The notes beneath the pieces were generated by a model that had not been told where the DNA came from, searched no databases, and saw only the letters and a list, made by a program, of their open reading frames with translations. The translations under genes and the position numbers were made by a program. Shown here one piece after another: positions 1 to 13,020 of a DNA stretch of 39,799 bases; the first letter of the stretch is position 1; every line of letters starts with the position of its first letter. The stretch comes from Kushneria aurantia DSM 21353 (lineage in GTDB: Bacteria; Pseudomonadota; Gammaproteobacteria; Pseudomonadales; Halomonadaceae), in the NCBI RefSeq assembly GCF_000382245.1, contig NZ_KB907871.1:82322-122120 (forward strand). Reading direction: 5' to 3'.

Positions 1-4577
<4,577 letters not shown>

Positions 4578-4817
4578 ATATCTGTTCTCGCTAGAAATTC
4601 AATAAAAGAAGGCGCCGCGCGGCGATGGTCGGAAGGTGACGAACTGGCGGCATTATGGCGTCAGACTACTCCGGTCCTGCATACCGTCCTATTGTACCGA
4701 TGGACAGTACGTGCCTCGGGAGACGCACGGAAAGGATGGCCGGCGCGTGAGGGTCGATATGGATAGCCGGCGAAAAATTCCAGCACGGTAACCCCCGGAT
4801 GATCCGGGACCGTAACG
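4578..4817. other. Intergenic gap between adhesin and membrane/kinase-like gene
   Basis: This 240-bp gap contains a hairpin next to the upstream gene (listed separately). On the minus strand there is a possible -10 hexamer TACAAT near 4690 but no acceptable -35. I could not define a promoter. The adhesin may therefore be read from its own weak or activator-dependent promoter here, or by read-through from the upstream genes. Confidence 0.4.
4785..4813 (-). terminator. Possible terminator after the membrane/kinase-like gene
   Basis: Two nested arms pair: ACGGT with ACCGT, and CCCGGAT with ATCCGGG around a single-base centre, with a 4-nt bulge on one side. On the minus strand it begins a few bases after the stop at 4818. 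A run of five T follows about nine bases later, which is farther than usual, so termination may be partial. Confidence 0.5.
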
Positions 4818-6617
4818 CTATGGGGTGGTATCCGTATCGCTATTTACAATGGCCTCAAAAGCCAGGAGCAGCCCATTGATCATATTGAGCGCGCCGGCAT
4901 CGTTGAGATTGCGATAGCGCTGGCAGAATTCATGGGCTCGGGCTGCCAGCGCCACATAGTGAGCAGCCATGGCTGGTGTCCCGAACTGCAACCAACATTG
5001 CCTGGATTCAGGATCCTGCCAATGTGTAGCTATAAGCTCGTAGGCCTCAGTGTGAATGTTTGCCGAAAGAGGCCAATAAGCACCAAGTGTATCGAAAACC
5101 CAGCCTTGCCAGTCCATAAGCAATATTTGATCATCCATGCTCGCCAGACGCGCACTAGCAGGATTTTGTATCGCAAGAAAGCCAGGAACCTTTTCAACTT
5201 CAGCCAACATAAGCGGCCATAGCCTTATGAGGCGGTCAACCTGAAAACTATCCCTGTCCTGCTGGACAAGGTAATTAAACCGCGTCATCGCCAGCTCGCG
5301 CATGCGTTCTGGCAACGAAGGAAAAGTAGCGGCAAACTGACCAACAAGATTGTTAGGTAAAGATATATTGCAAAAATCTTGACGCAACTTTCCCATCCAG
5401 GGCTTACGCTCTTCCGCATTTTTCCACTGAGGCCGCTTGTTACCTACTGTCAACAGCAAAAAGCAGCACCATGAAAAGCGCCCGTTTTCAATCAGTTCGG
5501 GTATTGATGAGCTGCCACTGTGATGGTAACTGCCAACCGCATTCAATAATGCTGCTTCATGAAGCGCCTCATTTTCTCGCGCAGGTATATAGCATTTGAA
5601 TAGCAAATATCGTGGCGCCTTCTCTCCGCCGTCATGCTGGATTATCACTTGTGCCACACCACGGCCATGCAGGAGACGGCACTGACAAACAACTGGATTG
5701 CCAATAATATACTGGCGCCCAGTCAGCCATGGCAATAACCAGTGCGCAATAGCCGCCTGTTCGAACCGCTGCGTAAAGCTTGTAGCCGAGGGAAGTGCGA
5801 TCTGCTGTGAACGAGGCAACAGCAGCATATTAATTTGTTGAAACCTTTTAATAATTGAAAGAAAATTAACCAAAGCATTGACGCTTGACGCCATTAGCTG
5901 CCGCATACTCAGCAGCAAAACAAAGAGCACAAGAAATGGACGCATGGCGTCGTGAAGGTAATCCAAAAAAATAATTGAAAAACTCAGCACAAACCCGATG
6001 TTAATTAACGTCAACACGTTATTTTGAAGTGTTTGCTGGATTTTATTCACGCGCTCAAAGCAGTAAAAAAAACGCAGCCAGCCCACAAGAAAAAAAACAA
6101 ACATTACCGCCAAAAAAGCCAGCAACTGGTGCAACATCGCGATTAATAAAATAAAAAGCACTGCAATCAAGATGGAAGACAGAGCACTGATTACAACTGA
6201 TAACACACGTCTCCCCAGCAAACGATGATTGTTAACCATTCGAGTCTTGTTCAGCCGTTTAAATATGGCTTCTGATAAATCTACAATCGCCTTTTTTATC
6301 CACCACTTTAGCAGCGCATAGCTACAAAAACAGATTGCCGTCAGCATTATCAAAAGCGTTATTTCATCATTACTTCCTTCAGCGCCGGAAACCAAACCTT
6401 CAATACGATTATGGCCGGTCAGTAGCACTTGCAACAATTGCCAAGGCAGTAATAGGCTCGCCACCAGCATGATCTGGCTGACCATCTGCATAATCAAAAT
6501 GACACCTACACGCCAACGAAATGGCCATAGGACGAAGCGAAAAAGCGCCATCATCAGATCATGTACCTGATGGACGCGAACCTCATCTACTCCACTGTCT
6601 GTTAATGGGTCGCTCAT
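4818..6617 (-). CDS. Membrane protein with ABC-exporter-like transmembrane half and a degenerate APH/kinase-like C-terminal domain
   Basis: I do not recognise this 599-aa protein as a named family. Residues 1-270 hold about six hydrophobic segments laid out like the membrane domain of an ABC exporter (PFRWRVGVILIMQMVSQIML near the start). No Walker A, signature or Walker B motif follows, so it is not a complete ABC transporter. The C-terminal 320 residues resemble the aminoglycoside/choline kinase fold: LLFKCY supplies a candidate nucleotide-binding Lys, HEAALL a helix-C Glu, and LLMDWQGW looks like the metal-binding DFG/DW segment. The expected HGDxxxxN catalytic loop is replaced by LAIQNPASARL, suggesting a pseudokinase. 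The start ATG overlaps the stop of the peptidase gene by one base (TAATG), so the two are translationally coupled. G+C is low, about 40% in places (e.g. 5941-6120). The domain reading is inference from short motifs. Confidence 0.75.
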   Translation of the reverse strand: MSDPLTDSGVDEVRVHQVHDLMMALFRFVLWPFRWRVGVILIMQMVSQIMLVASLLLPWQLLQVLLTGHNRIEGLVSGAEGSNDEITLLIMLTAICFCSYALLKWWIKKAIVDLSEAIFKRLNKTRMVNNHRLLGRRVLSVVISALSSILIAVLFILLIAMLHQLLAFLAVMFVFFLVGWLRFFYCFERVNKIQQTLQNNVLTLINIGFVLSFSIIFLDYLHDAMRPFLVLFVLLLSMRQLMASSVNALVNFLSIIKRFQQINMLLLPRSQQIALPSATSFTQRFEQAAIAHWLLPWLTGRQYIIGNPVVCQCRLLHGRGVAQVIIQHDGGEKAPRYLLFKCYIPARENEALHEAALLNAVGSYHHSGSSSIPELIENGRFSWCCFLLLTVGNKRPQWKNAEERKPWMGKLRQDFCNISLPNNLVGQFAATFPSLPERMRELAMTRFNYLVQQDRDSFQVDRLIRLWPLMLAEVEKVPGFLAIQNPASARLASMDDQILLMDWQGWVFDTLGAYWPLSANIHTEAYELIATHWQDPESRQCWLQFGTPAMAAHYVALAARAHEFCQRYRNLNDAGALNMINGLLLAFEAIVNSDTDTTP

Positions 6618-7648
6618 TAGTCCAGCCTTGATGCTATAAGTCGCATGAAGGCACGTAACTCATCGGACTGCTCATTTTCAGGAACATAAGAAACTACCGC
6701 ATTATGAATAGCGGAAAGAATAGCCCAATTGTGATCCGGACTGTGTTGCTCGGCCTCGGGCCAACCATATTTTGGCCACTGATGCTGTTGTGCAAGCAGC
6801 GCACTGGTTTCGCAGAGTGATTCAAAAAGCCAAGCAATAAAACCACCTCCATAGAGTTCAGTAGAGGAAACTACTCTACTGCCGTCAAGGTAACGTCTAT
6901 CGCGAATCGCGGTGGGAGTATCAATTTTACTTTTGAAATCGACCAGATAAAATAAACGCTGCCAGAAAGACGCTGCATCATAGCTTTTACTTAAAAGCGT
7001 CTCCAGAGCTTCAGCCTTGGCGGGCAAAATCTCCTCATTTTGCATACGACCGCTGAAAAGACCTTCTGACCAACGGGCCAATCCTTCCTGTAGCCACGCC
7101 TGTTTGAACATCATGTATGCATTCAAATACATGTGGAAAAGTTCATGAGCAGGCGTCAGGTTTTTTGCAGGATTGACCTGCCCTCCCAGTGCCATACGGA
7201 TATGGCACTCCCGATTGATTGCGCTGCGCACCACTTCATCATAGGCCTTTCCGCCACGGCCACGCCCGGCAAGCAAATTGGCCATAATAAAATCGGCTTG
7301 GTGATAACGAGGCATATCCAGAGGTGGCACCAGACCCAGTATCTCGCGATAAATCTCGTCAGCAGTGTCCAGTTGAAGCCTCAAGTCATCGAGACGAGCC
7401 CTGGTCCAAGCTTGGTACATATCGTTGGATGCTGCAAAATAACGAATATTACCAAAATTTTGATCAGAACCTTCCTTGTAGACAAGACTTTCAGACGCCC
7501 CGTCCCGCTGAAGGTAGTAGCATTCACCGGATATTATTGACTTGGCACTTGCCAGATTCGTCACTGATAAGGTTATGCAGATCAACATTACAGTGATTAC
7601 CCAGCATCCTTTTATAGAAATAATCATGTTTACTTTTCTTCTATACAT
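6617..7648 (-). CDS. Secreted gluzincin-type zinc metallopeptidase (HExxH), unassigned family
   Basis: A Sec signal peptide is evident (IISIKGCWVITVMLICITLS, then an ASA cleavage site), so the protein is exported. HELFH at about residues 168-172 is the zinc-binding HExxH motif. A downstream WLQEGLARWSE supplies the third ligand Glu, fifteen residues after the second His. This arrangement is that of gluzincin peptidases such as M1 and M61, but overall length (343 aa) and remaining sequence match no family I can name. I place the start at 7648 because CCAGG lies seven bases before it; ATGs at 7666 (no ribosome site) and 7627 are alternatives. It lies about 40 bp after the Mur-ligase gene and overlaps the next gene by one base, so the three are probably one transcript. 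A role in trimming the adhesin or a peptide-like product is inference. Confidence 0.85.
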   Translation of the reverse strand: MYRRKVNMIISIKGCWVITVMLICITLSVTNLASAKSIISGECYYLQRDGASESLVYKEGSDQNFGNIRYFAASNDMYQAWTRARLDDLRLQLDTADEIYREILGLVPPLDMPRYHQADFIMANLLAGRGRGGKAYDEVVRSAINRECHIRMALGGQVNPAKNLTPAHELFHMYLNAYMMFKQAWLQEGLARWSEGLFSGRMQNEEILPAKAEALETLLSKSYDAASFWQRLFYLVDFKSKIDTPTAIRDRRYLDGSRVVSSTELYGGGFIAWLFESLCETSALLAQQHQWPKYGWPEAEQHSPDHNWAILSAIHNAVVSYVPENEQSDELRAFMRLIASRLD

Positions 7649-7689
7649 GCCGTAACCTGGCTCCATTTATTTACGAGCGCGACCGATTT

Positions 7690-10600
7690 TTACTCAGAAA
7701 AAAGAGCGTGCAGACCAACACCGTGAGAGGCCTTTATCAAAACACTATCATGTGGCTTCAGATATCGGATTAACGACTTCGAAAGCGCTTTGACATCTTC
7801 GAAATAAAAAACACTAGCAGACTCACCATTCAACTGTTGCGCCAGAACACGGCAGTGTTCGCCACAAAGCAGGACTTTCCTGACCGACATTGATTCAAGC
7901 AGCGGAGCCAACTCAATATGAAACTTCTCAGCGGCGTCACCAAGCTCCAACATATCGCCAACGATTACCAGCTTTTGCGAGGGATCAACAGGCTGGGCGT
8001 CGTAGGTTTCCAGTGCCATCCGCATAGAAAGCGGATTAGCGTTGTAAGCCTCATCAATAAGATTGATGGGAATTCCCTTGTAAATAATAGAACGTCTTTC
8101 TCCCCGCCCTGACACTGCCCTGAATGACGTCAGTCGATCAATCACGGTACCCAACGGAAGATTATCGTATCGAGCTACGGCAAGCACCGACATTGCATTA
8201 AGCATCATGTGTCGTCCGGGGGCCTCCATAACGAGGTCATGAACCTTACCATCAAAGACTACGCTTCCACGACTACCGGTATAATCAAGCAAACGCAGGT
8301 CGGCATTTGTATGCTCGCCAAAGCTGACAACTCTTAGACAACGTCGTGCAGCCTGTTCAGCAAAATAGCTATAATAAGGCATATCCCGGTAAAGTACTAC
8401 CAATCCACCCGGAGACATTCCGTCGAAAATACGCGCTTTCTTGCGAGCGATTTCATCGAGAGAGGAGTGATAGAGCAGATGAGCTGCATCAATGTTGGTT
8501 ACAATGGCAATATCCGGGCGAACGAGTTCCGTACTCCTGCCCATGGAGCCTATGGCCATTTCGACTACCCAATAGATTGCCTGCTGTGGCATGGAAGAGA
8601 TATTCAAGGCAATACCAGTCGGCAAATTGGCACTACCAACAGTCCGACCCACCTCTCCGTTATATGCCAGTGCATGAGCCAGCATCGTTACCGTAGTGGT
8701 TTTACCTGCACTGCCGGTTACACCAATAACCCGACCTGCATAACCGTGTCGCTGACGCGCCGCTATCGCCAGTATCGCTGATCGCGCATTGCGCACCTCT
8801 AATACGGGCACACCGATATCACGATAGGGATCACCATCATCGCAGATTACTGCAGCAGCGCCTCTGGCGACCAAAGTCTTTACTATTGCAAATGGCAGGA
8901 ACCCCTTGTCCATCGTCTTGCTTCTAGCAACAACCACCTGACCGGGCTGAAAAGAGCCCAACCAGCCACATATTCCATTCGCTTGCCACTTCTTCGAAGG
9001 CGAAGATAGCCATGTGCCTCCTGTTACTGCTGCCAGTGTCCTGGCATCCAGTCCGGCTGAAAGCGGTTTGACTACAGTAGCACCATCCTCACGAAGCATT
9101 TTCTGATAGGCAATCAGCCCCGACAGGTAGTGTTCCACGTCGTCGATACGCACGCGAAAGGCGTGGTGGCGAATGAAGAAGCCGCCCGTTATGGTCGCGG
9201 GTGACTTGAAAAACATCGCCATTTCCGGCCAGAAGAAGCCATTCATCAGGTGATACGCTCTGGCATGCAACGCCTGATAAAATGCCGCAACATCGAAATC
9301 GTCGAGAAGATCGGAAAACGCCGGAAACGCTTTCAGCCTTTCGAGGGTACAGTGAAAGGCCATCGACAGTTCGAGAAGAGTGGGAAAGGTGGTGATCCGT
9401 TGATGAATAAAGTCGATGTAACCGGCAACATTGCGCACCGCGAAAGCGAAATAGCGCCGCTCGGGACGATAACGCACCAGCTCGTTGGTGCAGTAGGCCA
9501 GCCAGTGGTCATGGGCCTTTTCGTGGCCGTTGGCGATAAAATAGTCGAACGCCCTGACCACGCAGTCGAGCCAGCGTGAATCCCGGGTCCGACCGTACAG
9601 GCGCATCAGAGCGAAGGCGGCTTCGCCGTCGTAGTAGATAATCCGGTTTTTCTCCTTCACCGACAGGTCCGCCGCATCAATTACGTGCACGAAGCTGCCG
9701 TCACTCGCCTGCATGCGGGTAATGCCCAGCGCCAGAGCATCGGCCAGTGCATCATATTGGCCATCCGCCATCACCTGATGAAACTTCACCAGCGCCAGTA
9801 TAGTGACCGCATTGGCCCCCAGCTTGATGCTGTTGTCACTCTCCGCCACATAGGCGGCGCCCTCGCGGTGGACGACGAAGTGCAGGCGAAGATCCTCCAG
9901 CGCCAGACGGATTCGCGCCTCCACCCGGGAAAGCTCGCCCGCGCTCAGAAGCTGCTGCTCGCGGCAGGCTTCATACCCTTCCAGCAGAGCGTAGGTGCTG
10001 CTGGCGTGGCGCAGCACGTTGTAGCTGTCGATTCGGCGGTCGAAACACGGGAAATAGCCGTAGACGTAGCGTCCGCGAGGGCCTATCTGGTGGCTCAGAA
10101 AGCGCGTGCCCGAGGCGATCAGTGCGGCGCTTGCCTGTGTCGTCAGTGCCGGCATCTGTCGCCGGCCCCACTGCCTGGGACGGGTCTCCAGCGCATGAAC
10201 CCGAACCTCCGCCTCGCTGACCTCGAGGAAAACTCCTTCGGTAGAAAAGCTCCATGCCGGCATCTCCTCGGCAAAGCTCGGCATTCGGCTCGAACCGTGA
10301 CGTGCCCTGATATAGCCTTCCAGCCGCGGCTGATTGACCCGGGCGTGCGCTATCCGGCCGCCGGGATAGAGACAGGCGTTGGCGTTGAGCTCCATTTCAC
10401 CGAGCAACAGCAGTGAAGTATCCTTCCCCCGAAACGCCAGCCCGCTGCGAAAGTAGTTGCGTTTATAGCGCTGGATCTCGTCCTGTAGCGGCTGCCATTG
10501 CCATTCACGCACCGCGAAGGGCCACTCCAACCGGCACCATAGCAGCGGATGGTTAAACTTCCCTGCCAGCCGCGCCAGCGCCTTCTCCACCACCGGTAAC

Positions 10601-10878
10601 AGCGCCGCCCAGCGGCCCGCATGCAGAGCGTCCGGGTCGAGCTGCACGGTGGCCACCCTGGCGCGCTCATAACCGTCGCTCACCGACAGCAGCATCAGGC
10701 GGGAAAACGCGTCCTGACGGGCATGCCGATACCGCCACATGGGTATTAACGGATCGCTCAAGCGCGCCAGCGCATGGGCAATATTCGCCTCGCTTGCGGA
10801 TGGCGAAGCACACTCAGCGCTCGGCAGCGCGATGGTCAGCAGGGGGTCGCCTGCCCTCGCAGTGGATATAGCCGACAT
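7690..10878 (-). CDS. Fusion protein: unassigned N-terminal alpha-helical toroid-like region plus complete MurF-type ligase
   Basis: Residues from about 605 to 1062 form a full-length MurF-like ligase (E. coli MurF has about 450 residues). It has an N-terminal LDARTLAAVTGGTW segment, the P-loop GVTGSAGKTTT near 718-728, TNIDAAHL near 790-797, IDEAYNANP near 946 and VIVGDMLELGD. Such enzymes make amide bonds by ATP-driven acyl-phosphate chemistry, classically adding D-Ala-D-Ala to UDP-MurNAc-tripeptide. The first 600 residues are not MurF. They contain a conserved-looking FRSGLAF...GEMELNANACLYPGG stretch, then several helical repeats (SSTYALLEGYE, DGEAAFALMRLYG, TFPTLLELSMAFH) suggestive of an (alpha/alpha)6 toroid like those of sugar-active enzymes. 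G+C drops from about 55-58% in the first half to about 35-52% in the ligase half, near the domain border at about 9,080. A cell-wall MurF would not carry this extension or sit in an adhesin operon, so another substrate is likely. Confidence 0.85.
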   Translation of the reverse strand: MSAISTARAGDPLLTIALPSAECASPSASEANIAHALARLSDPLIPMWRYRHARQDAFSRLMLLSVSDGYERARVATVQLDPDALHAGRWAALLPVVEKALARLAGKFNHPLLWCRLEWPFAVREWQWQPLQDEIQRYKRNYFRSGLAFRGKDTSLLLLGEMELNANACLYPGGRIAHARVNQPRLEGYIRARHGSSRMPSFAEEMPAWSFSTEGVFLEVSEAEVRVHALETRPRQWGRRQMPALTTQASAALIASGTRFLSHQIGPRGRYVYGYFPCFDRRIDSYNVLRHASSTYALLEGYEACREQQLLSAGELSRVEARIRLALEDLRLHFVVHREGAAYVAESDNSIKLGANAVTILALVKFHQVMADGQYDALADALALGITRMQASDGSFVHVIDAADLSVKEKNRIIYYDGEAAFALMRLYGRTRDSRWLDCVVRAFDYFIANGHEKAHDHWLAYCTNELVRYRPERRYFAFAVRNVAGYIDFIHQRITTFPTLLELSMAFHCTLERLKAFPAFSDLLDDFDVAAFYQALHARAYHLMNGFFWPEMAMFFKSPATITGGFFIRHHAFRVRIDDVEHYLSGLIAYQKMLREDGATVVKPLSAGLDARTLAAVTGGTWLSSPSKKWQANGICGWLGSFQPGQVVVARSKTMDKGFLPFAIVKTLVARGAAAVICDDGDPYRDIGVPVLEVRNARSAILAIAARQRHGYAGRVIGVTGSAGKTTTVTMLAHALAYNGEVGRTVGSANLPTGIALNISSMPQQAIYWVVEMAIGSMGRSTELVRPDIAIVTNIDAAHLLYHSSLDEIARKKARIFDGMSPGGLVVLYRDMPYYSYFAEQAARRCLRVVSFGEHTNADLRLLDYTGSRGSVVFDGKVHDLVMEAPGRHMMLNAMSVLAVARYDNLPLGTVIDRLTSFRAVSGRGERRSIIYKGIPINLIDEAYNANPLSMRMALETYDAQPVDPSQKLVIVGDMLELGDAAEKFHIELAPLLESMSVRKVLLCGEHCRVLAQQLNGESASVFYFEDVKALSKSLIRYLKPHDSVLIKASHGVGLHALFSE

Positions 10879-10939
10879 CGTCGTACTCAGCGTAATTTCC
10901 GAAAGGAAGCCGCCGGCTCGGGTGGCGGGCAGCGGGCGT

Positions 10940-11575
10940 TCAGATGCGCTCGGAAAGGTGCTCTCTGGAAGGCGCCAGTTTCAGAATCAATTGCAGACGA
11001 TCGCGAACGCAGAGCTTCCTGAAAATAGCGCTCAGATGTGCCTTGACCGTTCGCTCACTGATATCAAGCTGCCGCGCAATCTCCTTGTTGGTAGCACCAC
11101 GCGACACCGACAAGGCAACGCTGCGCTCTCTTTCGGTCAGGCACTCCAAAAGCGCCGAGTTGATCGTCTGATCGGACGGTGCACGTGCCTGGAGCGCCTT
11201 CAGGGAGCCTCCCAGCACTCTCGCCAACAGCTCCTGCCCGACCCAAACACCGTGGTTGCTCACTACCAGCGCGACCTGTTTGAGCAGATCGGGCGCGGCC
11301 AGAGTGTGCACATAGCCGCGAGCCCCCGAGTCCAGTGCGCTCAGCGCTTCGCGCTCATCGGAGGCGTAGCTCAATACGACGACATGGGCGCCCTGACCGG
11401 CCAGAACAGGAACGAAATCCAGCCATTGATCGACGCCGGTGGAGAGCCAGGCGAGATCGCCGGCAGCCACCGTCTGCTCTGCGTCTGCGGGCATCAACGC
11501 CGCCGCATCGTGGAAAGCTTTCATCCAGCGCCCCTGCAGGCTGCCATCAGTCGTTATAAACCAGTGATTCATCAA
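10940..11575 (-). CDS. LuxR-family transcriptional regulator with degenerate receiver domain
   Basis: The C-terminal part (about residues 146-200; LTERERSVALSVSRG, then ATNKEIARQLDISERTVKAH) is a classical LuxR/FixJ helix-turn-helix. The N-terminal part keeps the receiver-like tail SALDSGARGYVHTLAAPDLLKQ, but the strand where the phospho-acceptor Asp should be reads DLAWLSTG, so phosphorylation looks unlikely. This recalls CsgD and VpsT, biofilm regulators with non-standard receivers. The W[FLM][TS]R tetrad that VpsT uses to bind c-di-GMP is WVGQ here (about residues 111-114), so that binding mode is probably absent. The gene overlaps the hlyD-type gene by four bases (ATGA), showing co-translation with the secretion system. 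It probably controls this adhesin locus, which is inference from position. Confidence 0.9.
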   Translation of the reverse strand: MMNHWFITTDGSLQGRWMKAFHDAAALMPADAEQTVAAGDLAWLSTGVDQWLDFVPVLAGQGAHVVVLSYASDEREALSALDSGARGYVHTLAAPDLLKQVALVVSNHGVWVGQELLARVLGGSLKALQARAPSDQTINSALLECLTERERSVALSVSRGATNKEIARQLDISERTVKAHLSAIFRKLCVRDRLQLILKLAPSREHLSERI

Positions 11576-13020
11576 CGCTCTCCCAGGGAATCGCGCCAGG
11601 CGCGCAGAACGGGCTTGAGCAGATACTGCATAACGGTACGCTTGCCGGTAACGATATCGACCTGAGCGATCATGCCGGGAATGACCGTCAGGTCTTTTTC
11701 GAAAGCCCCTTCCTCGGAGCGCACCCGCACGCGATAGAAGGTATTACCGTCTTCGTCGGTGACGGTGTCGGGGCTGATATTCACCAGCTCGGCCTCGAAG
11801 CCGCCATAGAGCGAGAAATCATAGGCGGTCAGTTTGATGATGGCGCGCTGCCCGGGATGCAAAAAGGCAACATCGCGCGGCGCGATACGCGCTTCCACCA
11901 GCAGCTGTTCGTCGGTGGGGACGATCTCGATGATGTCCTGTCCGGGCTGTGCCACACCGCCCACGGTATTGATATTGACACTCTGTACGATACCGTCGAC
12001 CGGCGAGCGCAGTTCGGCAGTGGTGACGCGATTTTCAAGCCCGGTGCCCGACTCATTAAGCGCCGCGAGTTCACCGCGCGCCTGGGCAAGCTCCGTGCGC
12101 CAGTCGCTGACTCGCTCCGAGCGGGCCTCGTCGATCTTGGACTGCGCCTCCTCGATTGCCGACTGCAGCTGGTCAACCCGGGCGCTGGCCTGATTCAGCT
12201 CGCCGCGAGCGTTTGAGACCTCACGTTCGAGCCTCAACACTTCGACTTCGGAAACCGCACCGGTATCGAGCATGGGACGCGTCATCGATAATTCCTGCGA
12301 TGCCAGGTTCAGACTCTGCCGTGCGGTAGCCACTCGCGACTGAGTCTCACGCAGTTCATCGCGACGCTGACTGAGCTGCTCGTTGAGAATCGCTATTTCC
12401 TGCGACGTCTCCTGGCGCAGATTCTGATAGAGCTGGCGCTCATCAGCGACGATCTCGGGCGCGTTCTGCTGCAGCTCATCGCTCGGTTCGAACGGCACAT
12501 CCTTGATCAACGCCTCGAGTCGTGTAATGCGCGCCTGGAGCGCAAAAGCCTGAACGCGATTCTCGCGGAAGTTGGCGACAAAGCGGGTGGGGTCGATGCG
12601 CATCAGCAGCTGGCCCCGGTCAACCCGCTCCCCCTCACGCGCCAGGATCTCCTGCACGATACCGCCATCCAGCGAGGACAGCGTCTGCAACTGACTGGCC
12701 GGAACAACACGCCCTGTGCCGCGGGTAACCTCGTCGATCTTGCCAAAACTGGCCCATACGATCAGCGCGATCACCACCAACACCATCGCATAGAGCAGCC
12801 AGCGCGCTCGCATGGGCTCCTGCTGAATGCGCGCCCAGTCGGCGTCATGGTTCCAGTCGCGGTCCAGATGCAGGCCGGTTACGCGCCGTGCAAAGAGGCG
12901 ATCAATCAGCGGTCGCAGCGGCTTGCCACCCTTGTGCGAAAAGCGTCCCAGCGCCTCGAAGCCCTTCTGCTCCAGGGTGCGCTGATCGTCTCCCTTTTTG
13001 TCTTTCCGAGCTGCGCTCAT
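11572..13020 (-). CDS. HlyD/LapC-type periplasmic adaptor of the type I secretion system
   Basis: This 482-aa membrane-fusion protein links the inner-membrane ABC exporter to the TolC channel. A cytoplasmic N-terminal tail of about 70 residues is followed by one membrane helix (about 73-92, LLYAMVLVVIALIVWASFG). Next come the lipoyl half-motif (TGRVVPASQLQTLSSLDGGI), a long coiled-coil hairpin rich in Gln, Glu and Arg (about 150-320), the second lipoyl half (AELRSPVDGIVQSVNI) and a beta-barrel region near the C-terminus (YDFSLYGGFEAELVNISPDT, typical of HlyD). It overlaps the upstream lapB-type gene and the downstream luxR-type gene by four bases each. Substrate is almost surely the giant adhesin encoded at the left end. 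Confidence 0.96.
   Translation of the reverse strand: MSAARKDKKGDDQRTLEQKGFEALGRFSHKGGKPLRPLIDRLFARRVTGLHLDRDWNHDADWARIQQEPMRARWLLYAMVLVVIALIVWASFGKIDEVTRGTGRVVPASQLQTLSSLDGGIVQEILAREGERVDRGQLLMRIDPTRFVANFRENRVQAFALQARITRLEALIKDVPFEPSDELQQNAPEIVADERQLYQNLRQETSQEIAILNEQLSQRRDELRETQSRVATARQSLNLASQELSMTRPMLDTGAVSEVEVLRLEREVSNARGELNQASARVDQLQSAIEEAQSKIDEARSERVSDWRTELAQARGELAALNESGTGLENRVTTAELRSPVDGIVQSVNINTVGGVAQPGQDIIEIVPTDEQLLVEARIAPRDVAFLHPGQRAIIKLTAYDFSLYGGFEAELVNISPDTVTDEDGNTFYRVRVRSEEGAFEKDLTVIPGMIAQVDIVTGKRTVMQYLLKPVLRAWRDSLGER

Noticed and set aside
4690-4715. Sigma-54 promoter before the adhesin (GGCACG-N4-GTCC)
   Set aside because: The invariant GC of the -12 element is missing, so the match is not acceptable.
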